Assembly: GCA_900208305.1 (NCBI GenBank)
Contig: OAPG01000017.1
Location: forward strand, 372,001-436,000
DNA length: 64,000 bases
Direction of reading: 5' to 3'
Source of the DNA: Melanopsichium pennsylvanicum
Lineage: Eukaryota; Basidiomycota; Ustilaginomycetes; Ustilaginales
Shown here: in pieces, positions 21,890 through 32,901 of the stretch
Numbering within the stretch: position 1 is the stretch's first letter
How the letters are laid out: every line of letters begins with the position of its first letter
Program-made: the position numbers and the translations under genes
Notes under the pieces: model-generated
Told to the model about the DNA's origin: nothing
Seen by the model: only the letters and a program-made list of their open reading frames with translations
The model's database searches: none

Positions 21890-23263
21890 ATGTCGGACGC
21901 CAACCCAGCCAACAACGGCGAGGAGCGCCAGCCTCCATCTTCCACACCGCAACCTGGTCCTTCAACAACAACTACTGACGGTGACACTAAGATGGCTCCC
22001 GTCGAACCTGAGGAGGAGCTTCTCGACGAAGAAATCCTCAATGCACCCATTGACGAGATTCAAACGCGTACTCGTCTGCTCGAGAACGATGTCAAGGTCA
22101 TGCGTTCCGAACACATGCGCCTTATGCACGAACAATCGTCCAAACGAGACATGATCAAGGACAACGCTGACAAGATCAAGCAGAATAAGATGCTTCCTTA
22201 CCTTGTCGGCAATGTGGTCGAGATCCTGGACATTGATCCCGATATCGATGAGGATTCTGAGGAAGGCGCCAATGTGGATCTTGATGCTCGACGCAAGGGA
22301 AAGTGTGCGGTCATCAAGACCAGTACGCGCCAAACCATCTTCCTACCTCTCATTGGATTGGTGCCCGCAGAGGAGTTGAGGCCAGGAGATTTGATTGGAG
22401 TCAACAAGGACAGCTATCTGGTGTTGGACAAACTACCTGCGGAGTACGATTCGAGGGTCAAGGCTATGGAGGTTGATGAGCGTCCTACAGAGACTTACAC
22501 TGATATTGGAGGATTGGACAAGCAGATTGAGGAACTTGTCGAAGCCATCGTTTTGCCAATGCAGCAAGAACAGAAGTTCAAGAACCTGGGAATTCGTCCT
22601 CCTAAGGGTGCGTTGATGTACGGTCCTCCTGGTACAGGTAAGACTCTGCTTGCTCGTGCTTGTGCAGCTCAGACCAACGCGTGCTACCTAAAGCTCGCCG
22701 GTCCAAGCCTGGTTCAAATGTTTATCGGAGATGGAGCCAAATTGGTTCGCGATGCTTTCGAGTTGGCCAAAGAGAAGGCACCTGCGATTATTTTCATTGA
22801 TGAATTGGATGCGATAGGTACTAAGCGTTTCGACAGCGACAAATCGGGTGATAGGGAGGTGCAACGAACCATGTTGGAATTGCTCAACCAATTGGACGGT
22901 TTCTCGTCGGATGAGAGGATCAAGGTGATTGCGGCCACCAACAGGATTGACATTTTGGATCCTGCATTGTTGCGAAGTGGAAGATTGGATAGGAAGATCG
23001 AATTTCCTTTGCCGAATGAGGAGGCAAGGGCAAGAATTATGGAGATTCATTCTAGGAAAATGGCTGTGGGTCCCAATGTCAATTTCGAGGAGTTGGCAAG
23101 GAGTACGGATGAGATGAACGGTGCACAGCTAAAAGCGGTTTGTGTGGAGGCAGGAATGATTGCGCTTAGGGAAGGTGCTACCGTTTTGGATCACGAACAT
23201 TTCCATGGTGGTATTCAGGAGGTTCAGGCAAAGAAGAAGAACGATCAGTTTTACTTTTCCTAA
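21890..23263 (+). CDS. RPT5: 26S proteasome regulatory subunit 6A (Rpt5 AAA-ATPase)
   Basis: One of six ATPases in the proteasome base that unfold substrates and open the 20S gate. Single exon, 457 residues. After a disordered, acidic N-terminus comes a coiled coil (about 55-100) and the OB domain. The AAA domain has Walker A GPPGTGKT at about residue 245, Walker [12 protein letters not shown] from residue 300, and the arginine-finger region [18 protein letters not shown]. The subunit assignment rests on the OB and C-terminal match to Rpt5/PSMC3. The C-terminus ends in Phe-Tyr-Phe-Ser, so the Tyr is third from the end instead of second; the usual HbYX gate-opening tail of Rpt5 is therefore shifted by one residue. 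No intron signal explains this. Confidence 0.93.
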   Translation: MSDANPANNGEERQPPSSTPQPGPSTTTTDGDTKMAPVEPEEELLDEEILNAPIDEIQTRTRLLENDVKVMRSEHMRLMHEQSSKRDMIKDNADKIKQNKMLPYLVGNVVEILDIDPDIDEDSEEGANVDLDARRKGKCAVIKTSTRQTIFLPLIGLVPAEELRPGDLIGVNKDSYLVLDKLPAEYDSRVKAMEVDERPTETYTDIGGLDKQIEELVEAIVLPMQQEQKFKNLGIRPPKGALMYGPPGTGKTLLARACAAQTNACYLKLAGPSLVQMFIGDGAKLVRDAFELAKEKAPAIIFIDELDAIGTKRFDSDKSGDREVQRTMLELLNQLDGFSSDERIKVIAATNRIDILDPALLRSGRLDRKIEFPLPNEEARARIMEIHSRKMAVGPNVNFEELARSTDEMNGAQLKAVCVEAGMIALREGATVLDHEHFHGGIQEVQAKKKNDQFYFS

Positions 23264-23410
23264 ATCCAAACAACAACAACAACAACGACGACAACAACGA
23301 CAACAATGTAGTAAATTCAAAAGAGGGCAGATATGTTCAAAGCAGTTTATTGCTCGGCAATCAATTACAGCGCCCTTTTTTTTTTTTTTTTTCTTTCTCT
23401 CATTTGGCAG

Positions 23411-23414
<4 letters not shown>

Positions 23415-23454
<40 letters not shown>
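23415..23454. repeat. (TG)n microsatellite
   Basis: About twenty TG units downstream of RPT5. Confidence 0.95.
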
Positions 23455-23460
<6 letters not shown>

Positions 23461-23583
23461 GGAAATTCAGTCTGGCTTGTTCTCCGGAGCGATCTGGGCA
23501 ATTTTCAACGGAACGAATGAGCTACGCAGTCCAATCGGGGGGGGGGGGTTTCGGAAGGAAGGGCGAACATTGTCAAGATTGCC

Positions 23584-23591
23584 AAAAAAAA

Positions 23592-23622
<31 letters not shown>
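23584..23622. repeat. Poly-A tract
   Basis: 27 consecutive A, one G, then eleven A, in the convergent 3' region of RPT5 and the IMPACT-domain gene. Confidence 0.95.
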
Positions 23623-23666
23623 GAAAAGCATCTGTTGTATTAGTATGCGTACCAACAGATACTGAA

Positions 23667-25592
23667 TTAGGAAAAGGAAAGGTCATCCCACCCAGTCAAA
23701 TCGTCAGTCTCGCCTAGATCTGTTTCGAATTTGACTTTGCTCTTATTATCCTCCTCTTGATCCTCCGTAATGAAGCTAAACAGTGAGAGAGACGAATCAG
23801 GTTCATCTTTGACCCGGATTGGATTGTTCAACGAGATCAATGCAGGGTCTACTGGTTCGGGCTTGACTATCGTAATAGCGTGGATGATTGATGTTGATGT
23901 GTCGACTTCTGGCGGTGAACCTGCAACGAAGATGGGTGCTGGGGCGGCGGGTATTGTAATGTCTACCGGATCTGGTTTGACTAGGCCGTTTTGTGAGATT
24001 TCACCTTGTACTGGCTGCGTGATTGAAACTGTCGTCACTGGCAAGTCAACTGTTGTGGTCTCCTGTACCTCCCCAGCATCAGCTGCATCGACTGCGTCAG
24101 CGGCATTCGGCACCACCACCTCATCCGTGGTAGATGCTCTATCCCCGTCTTGAACATCCGACTGTGACGCCTGAGCTGACTGATTCGTCAACCGCTTCTG
24201 CAAAGCCTCCAACGCTTTCTGTCTCGCCACCCACAAGCGCTTCCCTTTGTCCAGCGTCAGATCATCATACTTGCTCACCACCACATCCTGCTCCTCGCCA
24301 TTCGCTTGTAATCTTGCCTTGAATTTACCAATCCTACGATCCAGATGCTGTATACGCTGCCTGAATTCGTCCACTTCCTCTTGTTGCACGTGTACTTTCA
24401 ATGCCTCCCTCGCGGCATTTTCAATGTGATCAAACCTCACTGGACCCAACAGCTCGCCACCATACCATCTACTCACCACTACCAATACATCGCTGGCGCC
24501 TTCCTCTTTGACCACTTTCAACACTCGATCACCACCCCACCTCTCCCCATCATCCTCTTTGTCTTCTTGCAAGCTGAAATCGTCTGGACCCGCAAGCCCT
24601 GTGCGACCTCGCTTGAGCTCGAAAACGCGATACGCGTACATGTCGTGCGAGCTGCCTCGTTTGGATGCTGGAGCATTTGAAAATTGAGGCGGGAGCAGCG
24701 AGACGGGGACTGTTGGGTGGACGACTCGGGTCAGGTGGGATAAGAGAGCAGAGATATAGGCGGCATTGGGAGTTTGCAAGGGGTATACGTAGCCGATGAA
24801 CAGACTGGAGCGGTCCACGATCTGAGCTGCAGGGGAGCTGGTGGGCATGGAAAGTGAAGAGGCCAGCTCGGCGGTGGAGGAGGATGCTGATGGGCCTTTG
24901 CCAAGCCATGAGGTCAAACTGGGTGGCACTGCAGGCGAAGCTTTGGCGGGGCCGGTGGCGTTGGAACTGGACGCAGAGGATGTGGCTGCTTCCTTGCGAC
25001 GTCTAACATCAGCCCAGGCAGCAGCTGCTTCAACTTCGGCCTGAACCCGCTCTGCTTCCTCGTCATATGAGTTGTATTCTTCGTCTTGGTCATCACCGTT
25101 CGCTGCTTCGTTTGTGTCAGATGTCTTGGCTTTCTTGATTTGACCGTTCGGCGCTGAAGCCTTACTGGCTTTGGATACAATCGCTTTCTTGAACTTCTTG
25201 GCCGATAGTTCGTCCTCATTTTGTGAGGTCTCTTGATTAAAATCTGAGTCTTGAGAGCTGGAAGCGCGGCGCTGACGCTTGCTCTGTCGTGAGGGCCTTG
25301 AGGGTGGTTGTGGTGGTTGCCACTCGTCTTCTGAGTCGTCGTCTTGTTCGGAGAGATTATCCGGATCTAGGAGGTCATCATCGTCCAAGTACGCTTCGTT
25401 GTCGGTGTGTTGGTCATCGAGCGTATGTGTGGGTGAAGCGGGGCCATGTGAGCCGGATGCTGCGAGAATCTTTTGGCGCTCTTGTTCTAACTCTCGGGCC
25501 AGCTCGTCGTCCAATGCGCCGTCTATTACATTATCCGTGATCAGATCGGCCAGTGAGTCGTCATGATTTTGCGTTTTTTTTCGCCGCAACAT
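23667..25592 (-). CDS. IMPACT/UPF0029-domain protein
   Basis: 641-residue single-exon protein from ATG 25592. The N-terminal 230 residues are acidic and disordered with basic NLS-like patches. The middle, about residues 255-415, holds an IMPACT N-terminal (YigZ-type) domain with VVVSRWYGGELLGPVRFDHI as its signature. A coiled coil with DRRIGKFKARLQANGEEQD follows, then a Val/Thr/Asp/Glu-rich disordered tail. Yih1/IMPACT proteins inhibit the eIF2-alpha kinase activator Gcn1, but they carry an N-terminal RWD domain that is not visible here. I therefore name only the domain. It is divergent from CLASP; the two start codons are 499 bp apart. Confidence 0.75.
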   Translation of the reverse strand: MLRRKKTQNHDDSLADLITDNVIDGALDDELARELEQERQKILAASGSHGPASPTHTLDDQHTDNEAYLDDDDLLDPDNLSEQDDDSEDEWQPPQPPSRPSRQSKRQRRASSSQDSDFNQETSQNEDELSAKKFKKAIVSKASKASAPNGQIKKAKTSDTNEAANGDDQDEEYNSYDEEAERVQAEVEAAAAWADVRRRKEAATSSASSSNATGPAKASPAVPPSLTSWLGKGPSASSSTAELASSLSMPTSSPAAQIVDRSSLFIGYVYPLQTPNAAYISALLSHLTRVVHPTVPVSLLPPQFSNAPASKRGSSHDMYAYRVFELKRGRTGLAGPDDFSLQEDKEDDGERWGGDRVLKVVKEEGASDVLVVVSRWYGGELLGPVRFDHIENAAREALKVHVQQEEVDEFRQRIQHLDRRIGKFKARLQANGEEQDVVVSKYDDLTLDKGKRLWVARQKALEALQKRLTNQSAQASQSDVQDGDRASTTDEVVVPNAADAVDAADAGEVQETTTVDLPVTTVSITQPVQGEISQNGLVKPDPVDITIPAAPAPIFVAGSPPEVDTSTSIIHAITIVKPEPVDPALISLNNPIRVKDEPDSSLSLFSFITEDQEEDNKSKVKFETDLGETDDLTGWDDLSFS

Positions 25593-26091
25593 GGTGTCAG
25601 AGAGATGTAGTGGTGTGTTAGGAGTAGCTTATGCTTGTCGTAGAAAGAGGATTGATTCACAGATTGAACGACTGAGCAATTTTGTAGGGATCAAAAGTTG
25701 ATGCAAACAAAGTGGAGGCATGAAGGTGAAAGTGAAATTTTATTTTACAAAATATATGTTAGAGTTCGGTAGTGTTGGACGAGACGCGTTGAATTTTGTT
25801 TGGCGTTTGACAGGCAGAACAAGAGGTGTTTGGCTGCAGAGACAGAGAAATGTACAGAGAGGCAGAACAACATCATGTGCCTCTGTATCACTAACTCCTC
25901 ACATTATGCCGTTGCATGTAACTCGAGCCGGCATTCTTGCACATGCACCTTCTGACCATCCATCACTCTTGCGCATCTTAAACTTTGAACAGCTTCCTTC
26001 CTTGCTCCATCTCTTTTCAACTGTCAACTCGCAACATCTGACGCCTATCACACAGCTGCTTCATCACTCTTTCGCAACACCAATTAAAATC
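25593..26091. promoter_or_regulatory. Divergent promoter region IMPACT-domain gene / CLASP
   Basis: 499 bp between the ATG at 25592 (-) and the preferred CLASP ATG at 26092 (+). A frame in phase with CLASP is open from ATG 25720, so this may be an alternative N-terminal extension. I treat it as 5' UTR because the extension has no visible domain. Confidence 0.5.
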
Positions 26092-27993
26092 ATGGCAGAT
26101 GCAGACGCAATATACCACCTCGCTCAGCGCATAGAATCCACTGCTCTAGACGTCGATAAGCGTGTAGCCTCGCTTCATTCCCTTCAATCTCATATCGAGT
26201 CTGCGGGCTATGTCGTTGAACCAGATGCCGTCACTTCGGCTGTCAAGGTCGCACTCAAACATGCAAATCAATCCCTCAGCAACGCATCTCTATCCTTCAT
26301 TCCAACTTATGCCTCCATGATCTATTCCGGACACGGCACAGAATCACACGCTATACTCAATCACAACGTCCGAATGCTCATCAACTCGGTCTCGCTGCTC
26401 GTAATCGAAAAACTCGGCGATCAAAAAGAACGCATCCGAGAAGCAGCTCGCACTGCCCTCATCGAGCTTGGCAATGCTGCCTACGCTATCAGCTCAGGAC
26501 ATCTCATGACGAGTGGTAAGGGAAAAGAGACCGAGACTTCGCTTGGCATATTTGAAAGGGTTTTGAGGGAGGCGGGTCTGGCGGCCAAATTCGCCAGAGT
26601 AAGAGAACAGGCGGTACTTCTCTTACCGATCCTTCGACAGAATTGCGAAAAGTACCCTGTGAGGCCTTTACTCCCAATCACGGTGGATTTGCTTAGTGAT
26701 GCAGATGCGACTGTGAGAGAGGGCGCGAGATCAACACTTGTATCGTTGTTCAGCAACGCAACACCCGCCGCCAAGGCGGATTTGAAGAAGGAGCTCGAAA
26801 AAAAGGCAGTACGAAAGCAAACAGCAGATGGCATTTTAAGAGAAGTGCTCGTCGCTCCATCGGTTCCAGTGCCAGCTCCTATACCGAGTCCCGCTGCTCC
26901 ATCAAGCTTTGCTCCCACAACTCGCAACTTTTACCCCGACGAGGCTGACATTCCAACATCACATTCAAGATCAGCACCACCTCCCAAGCCATCCATTTCA
27001 TCAACAATGTCTGCAGCTGCCACTGCAGCCGCCGACGACATTCGCCCGGTCTACATCGCCTCACGTTCAGACCTCGAACGAACTTTCACCACCATGCTCC
27101 CTTTCTTCGAATCCAAAGAATCCGAGCACAACTGGCTCAATCGAGAGCAGTCCATGATCAAGATTCGTGGTCTAATTGTTTCCGGAGCTCACCGTCAATT
27201 TTCAGAAACCTTCTTCGTCATTCAACTCAGGACCGCTCAAGAAGGCATCATCAAATGCATCTCTTCGCTACGAACAACACTCTCCATGCATGCAATTCAC
27301 CTCGTTCAAGAACTGGCTATTGAGCTAGGCGACGATTTATCCACTTGCGTCGAAGCCTTCTTAACTCACCTGACGTCTATGGCAGGCTTCACCAAGAAGC
27401 TCATCGCCAACGCAACCCAAGAGGCGGCAGCCGCAATCATGATCAATGTCTCGTTCCGCCCCCTCTACCTTCAGCTTGTCTGGCACGGCATTCAGGACAA
27501 GAACGTTGCAACCCGCACCGCGGCAGCTGAACACTTGTGTACAGTCCTCAACCACCACGCTGTGCATCGAAAGCACGCCGTCGAATCACACGGTGGTCTT
27601 GATCTTTTGGATAAGAGCTTGCGAAAAGGTGTAGCGGACAGCAACCCTGCAGCACGCACAAAGGCTAGAGAGGCGTTTTGGATCTTCCACAAGTACTGGC
27701 CCGAGTCAGCAAATGCAATGCTGAACGGACTGGAGGCAGTCACGCGAAAGCAGGTGGTCGCCATGGCACCCAAGCACGTCGAAGCAAGCCAAGTGGTGGA
27801 AGAAGCGAAAGCCAAAACCAGCGGAGGACCAGTGAGGGTGAGACCTGGTGGAGCTTCATTAGCTTTGATCCAAGCCAAGAAGGCAGCTGCAGCAAAGGCT
27901 GTACAGGAAAGGGAGCGGAAGAAGGCTGAAGAAGCAGCCGCTGCTCATGAGGTCAAGATTGAGATGGCGAGGATGGCCTTGGTCGAACGACAA

Positions 27994-28028
<35 letters not shown>

Positions 28029-30030
28029 GGAATACTCATCAACTCCCGCGGAAGAATACGCCACACCGGTAGCGCCGAGTAAGAAGGGTGGTGGCTTCAT
28101 GCCAACTCGAAATCGCGCTTTCGGGTCGGCATATTTGAAAGCTTCGACCGAGCTGAGCGTGCAAGTGAGCCCAGGAGCGCATCAAAGGATTGAAGCGGCT
28201 GTGACTGTACCCCTTCCTTCCAGTCCAATACCGCAAGTTTCTCGCACACCGTCCCAACCCGGTTCGGAGACTTGCCAGCTTCGCTCTCCCGGAATGGCTC
28301 CCATCGCAGCGAGGAATCGCGCCATCTCATCTTCCAGCTTTTCTTCCCACAGCTCGACTTCAAATTCTTCCACTCGCGATGCTTCCACTCCACATACGAA
28401 CCACAAGCGCGCTCTGCCTGCATATCAGAACAATCTCGACTCGGACCTTCAAGATCTTAGCATCGCCAACGTCTGTGAGGATGAGGATGTCACCGCAGAC
28501 GCCACTGCACAACCGCGGTTTCATCAAACATTCCAATCGGAGGACGATACGCTCCAACTCACTGCACCCGAGGATGCATCGATGGATCTCATGGAAAGTG
28601 TCAACTTTACTTCGCCTTTCAAGCTCTCTCAGGCGTCGTCTGAAATGCGTTGTTCTACGAAAGCTCAATCCGTTCTGGTCGAACGTCAGCAGAATGTTTC
28701 CAACACGTTCGAGTCTACGCCACAGCCTAAGGCGCATAGGACTGTGAGCACCTCGAGCGGGTCCAGTGCCAGTTCGGGTACTCCTGGAACAGCGGTTGTG
28801 AGGAAAAGTGGATTACCGAGACCGGTGAGCATGATTCATTCATCACCTTCACCTACATCCACTGCAGCAGCGGGAGTGATGGGTGGGATGCATTTTCCGA
28901 GATCGACCAGTGCTCGGGTGTTGGGTAGCACAGCAACTTGTGTTTCCCATTCCACGGTTGGACGGATGACTAACAACAATGGGACGAATAATGTGCTGGA
29001 AAACAGAGCCAAAAGGATGGAAGTCAATGCATCGACTAGCCCGATCAAGGCTAGACCCGAAATTCAGAGCTGGATCGCAGCACTCACTACGGGAACAGCA
29101 GATCTCAAAGTATTCAAAAGACTGGCTAGATTGTCTGCCGAATTCAAAGTTTCCGCAGCCAGCATTGGAGAGGATTGTGAAGAGGACGAGGGGGATGAGG
29201 TGGTGTTGCGTCCCGGGCCACTAGGGGATTTAAAGCGAGGTGAGAAACAGGATGCTGAGGGTGGAATCGGTGGTGGAGGTGATAGTGATGTTGAAGCATG
29301 GCTTGAAGGAAACTTGTTTGAACAGATCTGGAGTGGCCTGAAGCGATACCTTGAACCCAAAGATGGGATTCAAACGGCGGCAATGGATTTGCAGATGAGT
29401 GCTCAAGTAGTGCTGCATCGACTTGTAGAGAATCAATTTCCTCTGTTCTCTCTCACGGGTAAGGAAAAAGAACTGCTGGATCTCGTACTAGTTTGTATCT
29501 CGAAACTGTCCGATTCTACCACTACTAGCTCGATAGGGAATGTTGGGATGAGAAAGGCATCGATTCAAGGATGGGAAGCCATCCTTTTAGCTTGGAGTTC
29601 GAGATGTGATGCTGTACTTGGATTCGACACGCTACGGGATGTTTTCGCTTCTGCTCAAAAACCTCCTCCTTCTTCTTCTGGTTTTGCTTCTGCTGCAGAT
29701 CAACCATCATTAACAGCTATTACAGCGACAGTTTTACGTTCTGGATATGGACGTATTTTGATAAGACTTCCATCCGAATTGGTTTTGGAAGATTTCTTAC
29801 CTCGTCTCAAAACAACACTCTGTCCAGCGTTGAGTGGCCATACCTTGGATTTGAGATTGGTCGCGACTAGAATGTTGAAAAAAGTTCATGACAAGTTGAA
29901 AGCAGAACAAGTCGAGGCAAGTCATCAGAGGATTTTTTCAAGTCTTGGATTGGACACAGAGATAAAGGATGGAAGTGGAAGCAATAGAGCGTTGATGGAT
30001 GTCTTGATGTATTACTTTAGCAAAAAGTGA
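26092..30030 (+). CDS. CLASP family microtubule-stabilising protein (Stu1/Cls1-like)
   Basis: 1312-residue protein with TOG-type HEAT arrays that bind tubulin and rescue microtubules, needed for the spindle. A first TOG-like array covers about residues 1-250 and a CLASP_N array about 310-560 (from SDLERTFTTMLPFFESKE). Then comes a charged helix (ERERKKAEEAAAA) followed by a Gln run at about residues 634-646. A Ser/Thr/Pro-rich basic linker follows, as in the microtubule-binding region of CLASPs. The C-terminal helical domain lies from about 980 to the end. Start: ATG 26092 is chosen, although the frame is open to ATG 25720 (124 codons more). No intron is needed. Confidence 0.87.
27991..28029 (+). 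repeat. CAA/CAG tract encoding poly-Gln in CLASP
   Basis: Thirteen Gln codons mixing CAA and CAG, at about residues 634-646 of CLASP. Confidence 0.95.
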
Positions 30031-30122
30031 AAACAAGGGGAAAAAAAAAACCCCCCCAAACAAACAAACAAACAAACAAAAAGAGAAGAAATTGAATGTA
30101 TAACTTTCGACTCTCTTTCCTT

Positions 30123-30175
<53 letters not shown>

Positions 30176-30447
30176 TGGGAAGAGAGCACCAGTTTATCAT
30201 TAATAATTCATCCAAGTACAGTTGACTTTCTTCCCTCTGGATGAGGTTGTTGCCACAGAATTAACATGTGTTTTGTGTATGAATGGTTTTGGTTTGTCTG
30301 TGTTGTATTTTGTGTCTGGATTGAATGCGTAGATATGAAAAAAAAAAAACCAAGACAACGATCTTAAAAAAGTCATGCTGTTTTCATGTTGAAGATGCGA
30401 ATGCTGTATAATATTCCAAACTTAATGTGATGCGACTAAGGGAATTA
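30031..30447. other. Convergent intergenic region, CLASP / SLADEL-repeat gene
   Basis: 417 bp with simple repeats: A and C runs plus (CAAA)n at about 30041-30080, and a long (GA)n at 30124-30173. Otherwise 3' UTR. Confidence 0.7.
30124..30173. repeat. (AG)n microsatellite
   Basis: About 25 uninterrupted AG units, the longest dinucleotide run in the window, about 100 bp after the CLASP stop. Confidence 0.95.
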
Positions 30448-31872
30448 CTAAGCGATGGAAACAGGTGTGAGCAACTCCCTTGCACGAACCTCGACTTGTT
30501 CAATTCTCTTTCTACACCAACCCAATTGCTCTTCCGTCCAAGCTTTCCCCACCTTACCACTTGTTTTCCCGCCCTCCTCTCCACCCTCTTCTTCTTCTCT
30601 ACTACCCGTGTGATGCTCAGCAATCCACGCTTCACTCTGTTCCACGCTCTCCTGTTCCATCCTCCACGTGGAGATGAGACCTTTGAGAGTCTTTAATTTG
30701 CGCTGTGCATCTGCCGAGGTGGATTTGGTGATCTGAGTATGCTCATGCAAATTAGTCAAGGAAGAGACCAAGGCGTTTGTCGATGTATAAAAAGGTGCGA
30801 ACAATGAAGCGTCCAACGTGTCTGTTTGATGAAGGGAAGTGTGGGTTGGGGTTACAGGGGCCATGTCGGTGATTGTAATATCAGATCTGATGGAAGCGTT
30901 TGATCTATGTCGCCTGCTAATGCTTCTTGTTGGTGATTCGAGCATACTATTTTGGTCAAATGCATCTCGATCTTGCTCTTCAGGCAGATCCGCGAGTTGT
31001 GATGTGCTCGTTGTCATGGGTGAAAACATACCCAGATCGGACCCAAAGGAGCCACTGGAAGGAAGCGAGAATCCGCCGCCAGGATTGTCTACAAAAGTAC
31101 GAGCAAATTTTCGATCCAATTCGCGAAGCTCCCGAAGCTGTGCTTCCCTCTCGGCAGTGCACTCGGAGACCAACTTCAAATATCCACCTGCAGCAATCTC
31201 GAGCCTTGCCGTGTCCCCTTCTTCGACTGAACTCGCATACGTGTCTGCCGCTGCCGATTTGGAGGACAACGACGAGAGATGGGCCAGAAACTGTTTCGTC
31301 TGTTGCAAGCTGGTTTGGATCTCTGTTGTTTGTGATGAGGCCAGGGCGGAAATTGCGGCGGTTGGATCGGCCAAGGTGCTAGTTGAAGGTTTTTTGCGAG
31401 AGGGGGATGCTGTGCCGTGATCCGACATGGAGGCTCGGGAGAGTGTGCCATGCCTTGAAGACAGTGTGGGAGAGGTGACACCGGAATTATAGCTCGATGG
31501 ATGGTAGGAGGATGAGGAGGAGGAGGAAGGATCGCGAGACATGCCTTCATCATGATTGAGTTGGTCAGCGAGACTTGCTTCGGCAGCACCACCGCCACTA
31601 CCAAAGTGGGGATCCAGCTCAGCAGCCAAGTTGCCGCCTCCTAACTCATCAGCAAGACTTCCTCCTCCACCAAACTCCGACGCCAAATCATTCCCATGCA
31701 AATGCAGACCTTCGAGCTCGGCATCGAGCGATGAGCCAAACTCGTGGTTGTGCACCTCCTCGAATTCGTCACCTAACGACGCAGTATTGTATTTATGTCC
31801 GGATTGAAATTGAAGCTCATCTTGATGTTGTAGCTCTTCCAACTCGTCGGCTAGCGAGAATGCTGGATCCAT
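30448..31872 (-). CDS. Unrecognised protein with seven SLADEL-like motifs and coiled coils
   Basis: 474-residue single-exon protein; I do not recognise the family. The first 105 residues contain seven variants of a hexapeptide, S-L-A-D-E-L in its plainest form, at residues 6, 32, 48, 62, 72, 81 and 100, spaced 9-26 residues apart and set in Gly- and His-rich acidic sequence. A Ser-rich linker follows. Helical segments that look like coiled coil lie at about 185-265 (from TTEIQTSLQQTKQFLAHL to LRELRELDRKFART) and at about 355-420, with a final helix near the C-terminus (AWTEEQLGWCRKRIEQVEV). There is no signal peptide or membrane helix. The layout suggests a scaffold with a repeated docking peptide, which is inference. 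A TATA-like sequence lies about 100 bp upstream. Confidence 0.7.
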   Translation of the reverse strand: MDPAFSLADELEELQHQDELQFQSGHKYNTASLGDEFEEVHNHEFGSSLDAELEGLHLHGNDLASEFGGGGSLADELGGGNLAAELDPHFGSGGGAAEASLADQLNHDEGMSRDPSSSSSSSYHPSSYNSGVTSPTLSSRHGTLSRASMSDHGTASPSRKKPSTSTLADPTAAISALASSQTTEIQTSLQQTKQFLAHLSSLSSKSAAADTYASSVEEGDTARLEIAAGGYLKLVSECTAEREAQLRELRELDRKFARTFVDNPGGGFSLPSSGSFGSDLGMFSPMTTSTSQLADLPEEQDRDAFDQNSMLESPTRSISRRHRSNASIRSDITITDMAPVTPTHTSLHQTDTLDASLFAPFYTSTNALVSSLTNLHEHTQITKSTSADAQRKLKTLKGLISTWRMEQESVEQSEAWIAEHHTGSREEEEGGEEGGKTSGKVGKAWTEEQLGWCRKRIEQVEVRARELLTPVSIA

Positions 31873-31972
31873 GACAGGCCCAATCTGTGAGTTTGGCTTG
31901 GAAAGACTACCAGAGTCTGAGGTGTTGTCGTTGAAAAGGGGAACGCTTCTTGTAAGGTGGTGTTGCGGTTTG

Positions 31973-31979
31973 TATATAA
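31973..31979 (-). promoter_or_regulatory. TATA-like element
   Basis: TATATAA on the plus strand (TTATATA on the minus) about 100 bp upstream of the minus-strand ATG at 31872. The position suits a TATA box for that gene, but the sequence is AT-palindromic and unproven. Confidence 0.3.
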
Positions 31980-32267
31980 GCTGCTGTGAGCAGTGATTTG
32001 ACAGCGTTAGAAGGAGGTGCTGAGCGTTTATCGGAGCGGTCCTGCTTCCGATTCCTGAATGGGAGGGTGTGTCAGGTCAAGTGAAGAGTTCCGGATCGCG
32101 CCAACGAGTCAATTCAACGTTGTAACGGTGCTTGGTTGAGCCAATATGTTGCAATTGTGTCGCGATTGTGTTAAGATTGATCGATAAAAGAGTTGAGAAG
32201 CCCAAGTCAAGTGGATCAGTTGCGGATCAGCCGAAACCTTGAAAAGAGGTGTTGGTCTCTGCAACAC

Positions 32268-32331
32268 ACACATGCACAGCACACACGCACAGCACAAACG
32301 CACAGCACACACGCACAGCACACACGCACAC
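32268..32331. repeat. 13-bp minisatellite (ACACACGCACAGC)n
   Basis: About five near-perfect units with single-base variants. Confidence 0.9.
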
Positions 32332-32901
32332 ATAGGCAGGCACGAGACACGCATCCACGATTTTTTTTTCCGCCCACGCACGGCTCCATTTTTGACTGGC
32401 TTTCACTACGCTTTTCCCGTATCACTTTCGATGACTTTTATCAATACAGAAATAAAGCACTCGCACCACATTCACATGGCTAGTATCACCAACACAGTGG
32501 GAGCTTGGTGCAAGCAACGATCCTTTGCTCAGTTGTTCTCGTGCTAACAACGATTCGAGCTAATCTTACAAAACGTTCTGAACGAACAAACTAGGACTGA
32601 ACTGGGGCTAACGAGACTGCAAACCTATCAAGGAAGCAAGGTGCAGACTGAAGGGTAGATGAGGGCTGCGAGTAGAAATATTGATAATAGTGGCGAACTA
32701 AGGGTATCAATGGTGGGAGCAGCATGATCAAGGGTTTGATGGTGACCTGAGTATTAAAGCTGGAACCACGAGCATTGGCTATCTAGTAAGGACGAAGCGT
32801 ACGTGATTATAGGATGCAGACGCAGCGGGACTCGTTCGTATTGAAGAGTGTTTCTCTCCATCCTCTCCATCCAGGATGTCAGCATGAAATGTGTTCCCCA
32901 C

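Larger units (their letters stand above)
23264..23666. other. Convergent intergenic region RPT5 / IMPACT-domain gene, microsatellite-rich
   Basis: 403 bp made largely of simple repeats: CAA-type at about 23269-23306, poly-T at 23376-23392, (TG)n at about 23415-23454, a G run at about 23538-23548 and poly-A at 23584-23622. Both 3' UTRs run through this. Confidence 0.8.
31873..32901. other. Intergenic region between SLADEL-repeat gene and LAMMER kinase
   Basis: 1.0 kb holding the promoter of the 30448-31872 gene and the 3' UTR of the kinase. It contains a 13-bp minisatellite at 32268-32331. No gene seen. Confidence 0.6.
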
